A stretch of 5,907 bases of DNA from an uncultured Clostridium sp. (lineage in GTDB: Bacteria > Bacillota > Clostridia > TANB77 > CAG-508), in assembly GCA_900556945.1 (NCBI GenBank), contig USQP01000056.1, forward strand, positions 1 to 5,907, read 5' to 3'. Shown here piece by piece: positions 1-5,907 of this stretch (position 1 is its first letter; the number at the start of each line of letters is the position of its first letter). The notes under the pieces were generated by a model that had not been told where the DNA came from, did not search any database, and worked only from the letters and a program-made list of their open reading frames with translations. The translations under genes and the position numbers were made by a program.

Positions 1-33
1 TCTCGTGGGCTCGGAGATGTGTATAAGAGACAG
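1..33 (+). other. Illumina Nextera Read 2 adapter (technical sequence)
   Basis: The first 33 bases match the Nextera transposase Read 2 adapter, lacking only its first G, and end in the 19-bp mosaic end AGATGTGTATAAGAGACAG (15-33). This is library sequence and not part of the organism. Genomic sequence begins at 34. Confidence 0.97.
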
Positions 34-130
34 GCATTAGGAGCTCCCCATGGAGAATCAGAAATACTATTTTCTGTTTTCTTTATGTTTATATTCTTCA
101 AATTTTCATTTGTAAATACTTTTTTAAATT
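34..130. other. Region downstream of dnaJ, no gene supported
   Basis: These 97 bp separate the dnaJ stop codon from the adapter. No downstream gene can be supported. A short hairpin is possible (CAGAAA 59-64 with TTTCTG 71-76, six-base loop), followed on the plus strand by a T-rich run. That polarity would suit a convergent plus-strand gene outside the window and not dnaJ. No minus-strand terminator for the operon is visible, so transcription may continue past the edge. Confidence 0.5.
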
Positions 131-691
131 TTACCCAAACAATCCACGTTTTTTTACTGGTGGTTGTTCATTCATTGTTTTAGCAAGTTGTACTAATAGT
201 TCACGTTGCTCTTTTGTTAAACGTTTTGGTGTTTGTACGGTTACCGTAAAAATAAAATCTCCTGTACTATTTGAATTAATAGATTTAAATCCTTTATTTC
301 TAATCGTAAATTTCGTTCCTGTTTGTGTTCCATCTGGTATTTTATAGATTTCTTTCGTTCCATCTACCATTGGAATTTCTAATTCAGCTCCCAGTGTTGC
401 TTGTGTAATCGTAATTGGTATTTCACATAACACATTATTTCCCTTTCTTGTGTATATACTATGTCTCTTTATTTTTACAGTAATATAAAGATCTCCTTTT
501 GTTCCACCTTTTTCTCCTGGTTCTCCTTCTCCTCTTAGCACAACAGTTTGATTATCATCAATACCAGCTGGTATTTTTACTTTTATTTTTGGCTGTTTAC
601 GAATCTTTCCTTTTCCTTGGCATGTTGTACAAGGATCATTTATAACTTCTCCCGTTCCATGACAGCTACTACAAGTTCTACTTGTTTGCAT
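131..691 (-). CDS. dnaJ: DnaJ, C-terminal part (downstream of frameshift)
   Basis: This is the 3' portion of the Hsp40 co-chaperone gene, separated from the 5' portion by a one-base frameshift. It holds the third and fourth zinc-finger repeats (CSSCHGTG and CTTCQGKG, residues 210-217 and 224-231 of the rejoined protein), then both beta-sandwich substrate-binding domains and the dimerisation tail ending in KKRGLFG. Homology to DnaJ continues upstream to about base 700 (FGQMQTSR), so the ATG at 691 is an internal methionine (Met204 of the rejoined protein) and not an ancestral start. No good Shine-Dalgarno precedes it. It overlaps the stop of the upstream part by 14 bp, so re-initiation after termination is conceivable but unproven. 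Rejoined at 701, DnaJ would be 389 aa, normal for the family. Alone, this fragment lacks the J domain and could not stimulate DnaK ATPase. Confidence 0.85.
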   Translation of the reverse strand: MQTSRTCSSCHGTGEVINDPCTTCQGKGKIRKQPKIKVKIPAGIDDNQTVVLRGEGEPGEKGGTKGDLYITVKIKRHSIYTRKGNNVLCEIPITITQATLGAELEIPMVDGTKEIYKIPDGTQTGTKFTIRNKGFKSINSNSTGDFIFTVTVQTPKRLTKEQRELLVQLAKTMNEQPPVKKRGLFG

Positions 692-1301
692 TTGACCGAA
701 GTATTGTATTTTGTACCTGTGTTACTTGACCTGTACCATGACAAGTAGGACATTTTATAGGAGAAGTTCCTGGTTTTGCTCCACTTCCATGACAAGTATG
801 ACATTCCTCATCTCTTGTTATGACAATTTCTTTTTCTACTCCTGAAAAAGCCTGTTCAAATGTAATTTCCATTCGAACATTTAAGTCAGCCCCTTTACGT
901 GGTCCTCTTTGTTTAGAAGAGGAATTTCTTCCTCCAAAACCCCCTCCAAAAATAGAAGAAAAAATGTCACCTAAATCGCCAAAGTCTCCAAAACCATCAA
1001 ATCCAGAACCGGTATAAGAATAGTATCCTCCTTGACCTCCAAATGGTCCGCCAGCACCTCCGCCAAATCCTTGTGGTCCATCTGGTCCAAATTGATCATA
1101 CATTTTTCTTTTTTGTGAATCTGATAAAGTTTCATAAGCTTCATTGACTTCTTTGAATTTTTTTTCAGCTTCTGCTTTATTATCTGGATTTGCATCAGGA
1201 TGATACTTCTTAGCAAGCTTACGATAAGCTTTTTTTAGTTCGTCATCTGTCGCATTTTTGTTGACTCCTAATACTTCATAATAATCTCTCTTATTAGCCA
1301 T
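678..1301 (-). CDS. dnaJ: DnaJ, N-terminal part (J domain; frameshifted)
   Basis: This is the 5' portion of the Hsp40 co-chaperone that delivers unfolded proteins to DnaK and triggers its ATP hydrolysis in the cytoplasm. The J domain (about 4-70) contains the HPD triad at 34-36. A Gly/Phe-rich linker follows (about 71-125, including [10 protein letters not shown]), then the first beta-sandwich segment and the first two zinc-finger repeats, CHTCHGSG (167-174) and CPTCHGTG (184-191). Homology stops after residue 200 (QVQNTI). The next residues LRSNANK and a TAG stop are out of frame, while the family continuation [10 protein letters not shown] lies in the next frame. Removing one base near 701 restores 389 aa. 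The start is well supported: AGGAGG (1307-1312) lies 5 nt upstream of ATG. This is the fourth gene of the operon, 181 bp after dnaK. The cause of the frameshift (mutation, error or recoding) cannot be settled here. Confidence 0.9.
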   Translation of the reverse strand: MANKRDYYEVLGVNKNATDDELKKAYRKLAKKYHPDANPDNKAEAEKKFKEVNEAYETLSDSQKRKMYDQFGPDGPQGFGGGAGGPFGGQGGYYSYTGSGFDGFGDFGDLGDIFSSIFGGGFGGRNSSSKQRGPRKGADLNVRMEITFEQAFSGVEKEIVITRDEECHTCHGSGAKPGTSPIKCPTCHGTGQVTQVQNTILRSNANK

Positions 1302-1356
1302 TGTTTCCTCCTATAAAAGGTCTTTTTATTGTATTTTAATATTACCTTTTTCATTG

Positions 1357-1395
1357 AGACAAGGAGACGGTAGACAAAAATCCGTCTCCTTGTCT
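1357..1395. repeat. REP-like palindrome in the dnaK-dnaJ spacer
   Basis: A perfect 14-bp inverted repeat (AGACAAGGAGACGG 1357-1370 with its reverse complement 1382-1395) encloses an 11-base loop. Its GC content is well above the surrounding spacer. On the minus strand the 3' flank is CAATGAAAAAGG, not a U-tract, so it is a poor intrinsic terminator for dnaK. On the plus strand the flank is T-rich but there is no plus-strand gene to terminate. The head GAGACAAGGAGACGG resembles the arm of the large palindrome at 5215-5349 (GAGACAAAAGGGACAG). I infer a dispersed REP-type element of the kind mobilised by REP-associated tyrosine transposases. No such transposase is in the window. Confidence 0.6.
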
Positions 1396-1418
1396 AATTT
1401 GTCTTATTTTTTATCACC

Positions 1419-1433
1419 ATCATCTTCTACTTT
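1419..1433 (-). repeat. 15-bp direct repeat, distal copy (relic of dnaK 3' end)
   Basis: This is an exact copy of ATCATCTTCTACTTT, also found at 1495-1509 inside dnaK. Read on the minus strand in the dnaK frame, it and the following bases encode KVEDDGDKK and then TAA (1406-1404), a very typical DnaK ending. The simplest reading is that this is the original dnaK terminus, separated from the gene by an insertion between the two copies. Confidence 0.75.
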
Positions 1434-3361
<1,928 letters not shown>

Positions 3362-3374
3362 TATCTTTATCCTG

Positions 3375-3438
3375 ATACAACTTCCCCTTGGTTCGTTGTA
3401 TGAGTTACCCGTGATTCACTCGATTCAAACGGTTAACT
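3375..3438 (-). ncRNA. Candidate structured RNA, copy A (dnaK-proximal)
   Basis: Read on the minus strand this is two adjacent hairpins. The first (3438-3403) has AGTTA paired with TAACT, a single mismatch, then CCGT paired with ACGG and a 16-base loop. One base later the second (3401-3375) has ATACAAC paired with GTTGTAT around a 13-base loop containing CCAAGGGGAA. The same architecture occurs 92 nt upstream as copy B, with base changes that keep the pairing. It lies in the transcribed spacer 39 nt from the dnaK start. I do not recognise it as a known riboswitch or leader family. Function is unknown. Confidence 0.5.
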
Positions 3439-3464
3439 TAAAAATTAATAACATTTTAATCATG

Positions 3465-3530
3465 TATGCAACTTTCCTTTGGACAGTTGCATAAGTTATC
3501 TGTAACTTGCTTTATTTTGCACAGCTAACT
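3465..3530 (-). ncRNA. Candidate structured RNA, copy B (grpE-proximal)
   Basis: This is the first of the tandem two-hairpin elements, beginning at the last base of the grpE stop codon. Hairpin 1 (3530-3494): AGTTA with TAACT, one mismatch, CTGT with ACAG, 17-base loop. Hairpin 2 (3493-3465): nine pairs, TATGCAACT with AGTTGCATA, around an 11-base loop containing CCAAAGGAA. Compared with copy A, one C-G pair has become U-A in hairpin 1 and one A-U pair has become G-C in hairpin 2. The loops share CCAA-R-GG-R-AA. Such paired changes argue for selection on RNA (or DNA hairpin) structure. Confidence 0.5.
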
Positions 3531-4036
3531 TAATTAGCTACTACTACCATAGAATGTCTAATTACTCTATTTCCTATTTTATAGCCTTTTCTATATTCTT
3601 GTGCAATTTCTTTTTCTCCTAAATTTTCATCTTGAATACTACTTACCGCTTCATGTAATTCAGGATCAAAAGTCTCTCCTAAAGCTTTTATCTCTTCTAC
3701 TCCTTTTGCTTTTAAAACATCTTTTAATTGTTTCAATACAAGCTCTACTCCTTGTTTATAATTTTCATCTGATGTTTCTACTTTTGCTGCATTTTCTAAA
3801 TTATCAACAACTGGAAGTATTACTTCTATTACATCAGAAAGAATCGAATTGTATAATCCTTCTCTTTCTTTGTTGCTTCTTTTCTTAAAATTTTCAAATT
3901 CTGCTAAGATTCTTTTAAATCTATCATCTAATTCGTCATAATCCTCTTTTGGTACCATATCTTTATGCTTTTTTTCTTTTTTATCTTGTTTTTCCTCTTT
4001 TATTTCTTCTTTTGGTTCTTTTTCGTTTTCTGCCAT
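3530..4036 (-). CDS. grpE: Nucleotide exchange factor GrpE
   Basis: This 168-aa co-chaperone releases ADP from DnaK, resetting the Hsp70 cycle, and normally acts as a dimer in the cytoplasm. A highly charged Lys/Glu tail (1-30) precedes a long dimerising helix (about 31-85, including LAEFENFKKR, a conserved GrpE segment). The C-terminal beta domain carries the family signature: FDPELHEAV (123-131) through YRKGYKIGNRVIRHSMVVVA (148-167). Length is normal for a Gram-positive GrpE. The start ATG is preceded by AAGGGA (4041-4046) with a 4-nt spacer, weaker than the sites of dnaK and dnaJ. It begins 17 nt after the hrcA stop, so it is co-transcribed with it. A structured 193-bp spacer separates it from dnaK, which leaves room for different expression of the two. 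Confidence 0.97.
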   Translation of the reverse strand: MAENEKEPKEEIKEEKQDKKEKKHKDMVPKEDYDELDDRFKRILAEFENFKKRSNKEREGLYNSILSDVIEVILPVVDNLENAAKVETSDENYKQGVELVLKQLKDVLKAKGVEEIKALGETFDPELHEAVSSIQDENLGEKEIAQEYRKGYKIGNRVIRHSMVVVAN

Positions 4037-4053
4037 TTTATCCCTTCTTTCTT

Positions 4054-5061
4054 TTAATTTTTTCCATTTAATTTTTGATTAATATATTTCATAACAGAAA
4101 TAACTTTTGAATAATCCATTCTCTTTGGGCCTATAATTCCAATTGTTCCTAAATCTTTTCCATTTACTTTATGTTTAAATGTTACTACGCTAAAGTCTTT
4201 TAACGCTTCTTTTTCACTTTCTTCTCCAATATATACTTTAATATCTTCTGCAAATCCAGAATTCAACATATCTGCTACTAGTTCTTTGGTGTCTAGTATA
4301 TTAACAAAATTCTTCGCTACCTCTAAACTATTAAACTCTGGTAAGTCAAAGGCTTTATTAGCTCCTTCTAAGTAAATTTTATTATCTTCTTCTAAAACCT
4401 TTTTTATTTGTTCAATAACTGGTTTTATGACATTAATACTATATGTCATTTCATCATATAAGTATTCTTCTAATGGCCTATCTATTTTTTCAATTGGTTG
4501 CCCTTTTAATTTGTTATTGAACATATAGTTCATTGTCTCTACTTGTTTTTCATTAACATCTTCATCAAATTTTATAATGGTTTCTTTTATTAACCCTGTA
4601 TCTGTTAAGATAACTGCCATCATCATTCTAGAACCTAATAAAACAAATTTAATTTCTTCAATTAATTGAGTCATTGGCTTGGGACCAATGGAAACAGTCG
4701 TATAATGCGTTACTTCTGAAATCGTATTAGCTGTTATCTTAGTTAAATCTTCAATCTCGTTTACTTTTGTTTCAAGTTTTGAACTAATATATTTAATTTC
4801 TTCTAAACTAATATCTTCATCATTTAGTAGTTCATCTACATAGTATCGATACCCCTTAGCTGATGGTATTCTTCCACTTGAAGTATGGGTTTTGTCTAAG
4901 AATCCATTTTTCTCTAAATCTGCCATCTCGTTTCGAATTGTAGCGCTACTACAATCCAGCCCATGATTACTTGTTAACGAATTCGAACTAACTGGTTCTG
5001 CTGTATTGATATATTCTTCTACGATTGCTTGCAAAACTTTCTTTTTTCTATCATCTAACAA
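4054..5061 (-). CDS. hrcA: Heat-inducible transcription repressor HrcA
   Basis: This repressor binds CIRCE operators and shuts off dnaK- and groE-type operons at normal temperature. In the known system its activity depends on GroEL. From the TTG start it is 335 aa, a normal length. The N-terminal winged helix (about 1-77) includes SSATIRNEMADLE (38-50) and SSGRIPSAKGYRYYVD (61-76). A central GAF-like region and inserted dimerisation domain follow, with IYLEGANK (229-236). The conserved end GTIGIIGPKRMDY lies at 305-317. I chose TTG 5061 because GAGGTG (5068-5073) sits 6 nt upstream and the resulting MLDDRKK aligns with the usual HrcA beginning (MLTNRQ in Bacillus subtilis). An in-frame GTG at 5070 would lie inside that Shine-Dalgarno. 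First gene of the operon; two CIRCE sites upstream indicate autoregulation. Confidence 0.96.
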   Translation of the reverse strand: MLDDRKKKVLQAIVEEYINTAEPVSSNSLTSNHGLDCSSATIRNEMADLEKNGFLDKTHTSSGRIPSAKGYRYYVDELLNDEDISLEEIKYISSKLETKVNEIEDLTKITANTISEVTHYTTVSIGPKPMTQLIEEIKFVLLGSRMMMAVILTDTGLIKETIIKFDEDVNEKQVETMNYMFNNKLKGQPIEKIDRPLEEYLYDEMTYSINVIKPVIEQIKKVLEEDNKIYLEGANKAFDLPEFNSLEVAKNFVNILDTKELVADMLNSGFAEDIKVYIGEESEKEALKDFSVVTFKHKVNGKDLGTIGIIGPKRMDYSKVISVMKYINQKLNGKN

Positions 5062-5067
5062 TTCTTT

Positions 5068-5073
5068 CACCTC
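5068..5073 (-). promoter_or_regulatory. hrcA ribosome binding site (decides the start)
   Basis: GAGGTG on the minus strand, 6 nt before TTG at 5061. It overlaps the alternative GTG codon at 5070, which would then have no usable spacer. This favours TTG initiation, three codons inside the longer reading. Confidence 0.75.
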
Positions 5074-5097
5074 TTCTATTTCAATTGTTAGGTCTAT

Positions 5098-5124
5098 TTA
5101 GCACTCTTTCGTTTCGTTTGCTAA
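5098..5124 (-). promoter_or_regulatory. CIRCE operator 1 (HrcA binding site)
   Basis: The plus strand reads TTAGCACTC, nine bases, GTTTGCTAA, against the consensus TTAGCACTC-N9-GAGTGCTAA. The left arm is perfect and the right arm matches 7 of 9. It lies just downstream of the predicted -10 box, at or near the transcription start and 37 nt before the TTG start of hrcA. This is the classic position for HrcA repression. Confidence 0.93.
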
Positions 5125-5132
5125 CTCCCTAT

Positions 5133-5161
5133 ATATTATACCCCTTTTTAGCACTTGTCAA
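5133..5161 (-). promoter_or_regulatory. Sigma-A-type promoter of the hrcA operon
   Basis: On the minus strand a perfect -35 TTGACA (5161-5156) is followed either by TAATAT (5138-5133) at 17 nt or by TATAAT (5140-5135) at 15 nt. The two -10 readings overlap. Transcription would start near 5126. CIRCE 2 overlaps the -35 and CIRCE 1 lies at the start site, so HrcA could block both polymerase binding and escape. Confidence 0.8.
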
Positions 5162-5174
5162 TACTTTCTGCTAA
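5148..5174 (-). promoter_or_regulatory. CIRCE operator 2, degenerate, over the -35 box
   Basis: The plus strand reads TTAGCACTT, nine bases, TTCTGCTAA: 8 of 9 and 6 of 9 matches to the two CIRCE arms. It keeps the core TTAGCA-N15-TGCTAA also seen in operator 1. Centres are 50 bp apart, about five helical turns. The -35 hexamer lies inside it. Probably a lower-affinity second HrcA site. Confidence 0.75.
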
Positions 5175-5214
5175 AATTCTTTGTGAATTTTGTGTGAAAT
5201 GAGATAGAGAAAGA

Positions 5215-5349
5215 ACAAAAGAGAGACAAAAGGGACAGTGCTTAAATGTATCATACTTTCTGTCATATTTTGTCGCTTTTAATAATTTCGACATTTTGTG
5301 ACATAATATATGGCACATTTAAGCACTGTCCCTTTTGTCTCTCTTTTGT
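5215..5349. repeat. 135-bp long palindrome, REP/MITE-like
   Basis: A perfect 35-bp inverted repeat (5215-5249 with 5315-5349) encloses 65 bases that remain largely complementary in the same register: 5251-5255 with 5309-5313, 5261-5267 with 5297-5303, and 5271-5275 with 5289-5293, leaving a 13-base apical loop. The whole block is therefore one long hairpin decaying towards its tip. Its arm starts ACAAAAGAGAGACAAAAGGG and resembles the REP-like hairpin at 1357-1395. It fills the spacer between the Dps-like gene and the hrcA promoter, with one arm ending 14 bp from the Dps-like stop codon. It could end that transcript, though the minus-strand 3' flank is only moderately U-rich. It codes for nothing. 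Confidence 0.8.
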
Positions 5350-5363
5350 CTTTTTTTCACTTT

Positions 5364-5804
5364 TTAATCTTCTCTACTTTGTCTTAACATCCATAACTTT
5401 TTCATATATCCTTCTATATACTCATCCATTAAACTAGATGTCGCATACATATTTTGCTTATCCGCTTCTGTTTTTATATTCGTAATTTTATTTAATAATG
5501 TTTCCATATCATTTATAATATTTCCAAGAATAACACTATCTTTTATTTTTTCGTTTTTTGCTTCTGTGATACAAGTATTATTTAGATAATCTTGCATAGT
5601 TCCTAGCGGTTGCTCTCCTAACATTAAAATATGTTCTGCTATTTCATCAATTTGTTCATTTACTTCATCATAGTATTCTTCTAATTTGCTGTGTAATACA
5701 AAAAAGTCTCTTCCATGTACATTCCAATGATAATTTTGTAATTTACGATAGAATACATTTAAATCGGATAAAAAAGCATTTAAATCTTTCACTATATTTT
5801 CCAT
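5364..5804 (-). CDS. Dps-family mini-ferritin (iron storage / DNA protection)
   Basis: A 146-aa ferritin-like protein of the Dps/MrgA family, normally a hollow cytoplasmic dodecamer that oxidises ferrous iron with peroxide and stores it, protecting DNA. The family motif is clear: YHWNVHG at about 26-32, then VLHSKLEEYYDE and QIDEIAEHILMLG. The inter-subunit ferroxidase residues (both His, Asp and Glu of the H-H-D-E set) are all present, and the helix ends in the usual LGEQPLGTMQDYL. Length is typical. I chose ATG 5804 because AAGGAA (5815-5820) lies 10 nt upstream. An in-frame TTG at 5843 would add 13 residues, has no ribosome binding site and is outside family homology. There is no Lys-rich N-terminal DNA-binding tail, so DNA binding is uncertain. 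It is separated from hrcA by the palindrome and the heat-shock promoter, so it is probably a separate unit. Confidence 0.92.
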   Translation of the reverse strand: MENIVKDLNAFLSDLNVFYRKLQNYHWNVHGRDFFVLHSKLEEYYDEVNEQIDEIAEHILMLGEQPLGTMQDYLNNTCITEAKNEKIKDSVILGNIINDMETLLNKITNIKTEADKQNMYATSSLMDEYIEGYMKKLWMLRQSRED

Positions 5805-5853
5805 AAACACACCATTCCTTTCTTTTAAATAAATTTTACCCAATTAAAATATT

Positions 5854-5859
5854 ATTATA
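5854..5859 (-). promoter_or_regulatory. Possible -10 box of the Dps-like gene
   Basis: TATAAT on the minus strand, 49 nt before the ATG at 5804. The matching -35 would fall beyond the genomic edge at 5860, so the promoter cannot be confirmed. No PerR- or Fur-box is readable in the short upstream stretch available. Confidence 0.35.
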
Positions 5860-5860
5860 C

Positions 5861-5907
5861 CTGTCTCTTATACACATCTGACGCTGCCGACGAAGCTAGA
5901 AGTGTAG
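5861..5907 (+). other. Illumina Nextera Read 1 adapter plus i5 index (technical)
   Basis: The mosaic end CTGTCTCTTATACACATCT is followed by GACGCTGCCGACGA (reverse complement of the Nextera Read 1 tail), then eight bases AGCTAGAA in the i5 index position and GTGTAG, the start of the P5 side. Library sequence, not genome. Confidence 0.97.

Noticed and set aside
59..76. Terminator after dnaJ
   Set aside because: The stem is only 6 bp, AT-rich, and the T-run follows it on the plus strand, the wrong direction for the operon.
34..101. Possible next gene on the minus strand beginning at TTG 101 (MKNINIKKTENSIS...)
   Set aside because: The frame is open to the adapter, but it is only about 22 codons, has no Shine-Dalgarno and no recognisable family, so a gene start cannot be claimed.
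3601..3888. Plus-strand open frame of 95 codons opposite grpE
   Set aside because: It is the complement of a Lys/Glu-rich coding strand, giving an artificial poly-Leu protein. No start signals and no recognisable domain.
5319..5332. CIRCE-like TTAAGCACTGTCCC within the palindrome arm
   Set aside because: It has an extra A in the core, lacks the CTC end, and its partner arm is 70-odd bases away instead of nine. It belongs to the palindrome, not to HrcA control.
5364..5843. Longer Dps-like protein starting at TTG 5843
   Set aside because: No ribosome binding site, and the added 13 residues lie outside family homology. ATG 5804 has AAGGAA upstream.

Overview
The window is an AT-rich fragment carrying the HrcA/CIRCE heat-shock operon in the order hrcA-grpE-dnaK-dnaJ, all on the minus strand, with a Dps-like mini-ferritin gene upstream of it. 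The gene order, the CIRCE operators, the strong AGGAGG ribosome binding sites and a DnaK without the large N-terminal insertion of diderm DnaKs all point to a low-GC Bacillota (Clostridia- or Erysipelotrichia-like). The sequence alone does not fix the genus. Bases 1-33 and 5861-5907 are Illumina Nextera adapter, so the genomic part is 34-5860 and both edges are technical.

Layout in the direction of transcription (right to left): a Dps-family gene (5804-5364) with a possible -10 box at the very edge; a 135-bp in-register palindrome (5215-5349) with a perfect 35-bp outer stem; a sigma-A-type promoter bracketed by two CIRCE operators (5148-5174 and 5098-5124); hrcA, probably starting at TTG 5061; grpE; a 193-bp spacer holding two tandem copies of a two-hairpin element whose stems differ by compensating base changes; dnaK; a 181-bp spacer holding a small hairpin-bearing insertion flanked by a 15-bp duplication of the dnaK 3' end and, next to it, a REP-like 14-bp hairpin; then dnaJ, interrupted by a one-base frameshift near 701; and finally 97 bp with no supported gene.

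DnaK, DnaJ and GrpE form one Hsp70 machine: DnaJ delivers substrate and stimulates ATP hydrolysis, and GrpE exchanges nucleotide. HrcA represses the operon by binding CIRCE, so the operon is autoregulated. The genes are conventional and the spacers are not. The strongest candidate for something undescribed is the tandem structured element between grpE and dnaK. The second is the set of small palindromic or hairpin elements (1357-1395, 1434-1494, 5215-5349) that have settled around dnaK and upstream of hrcA. The dnaJ frameshift may be a real mutation or a sequencing/assembly error.
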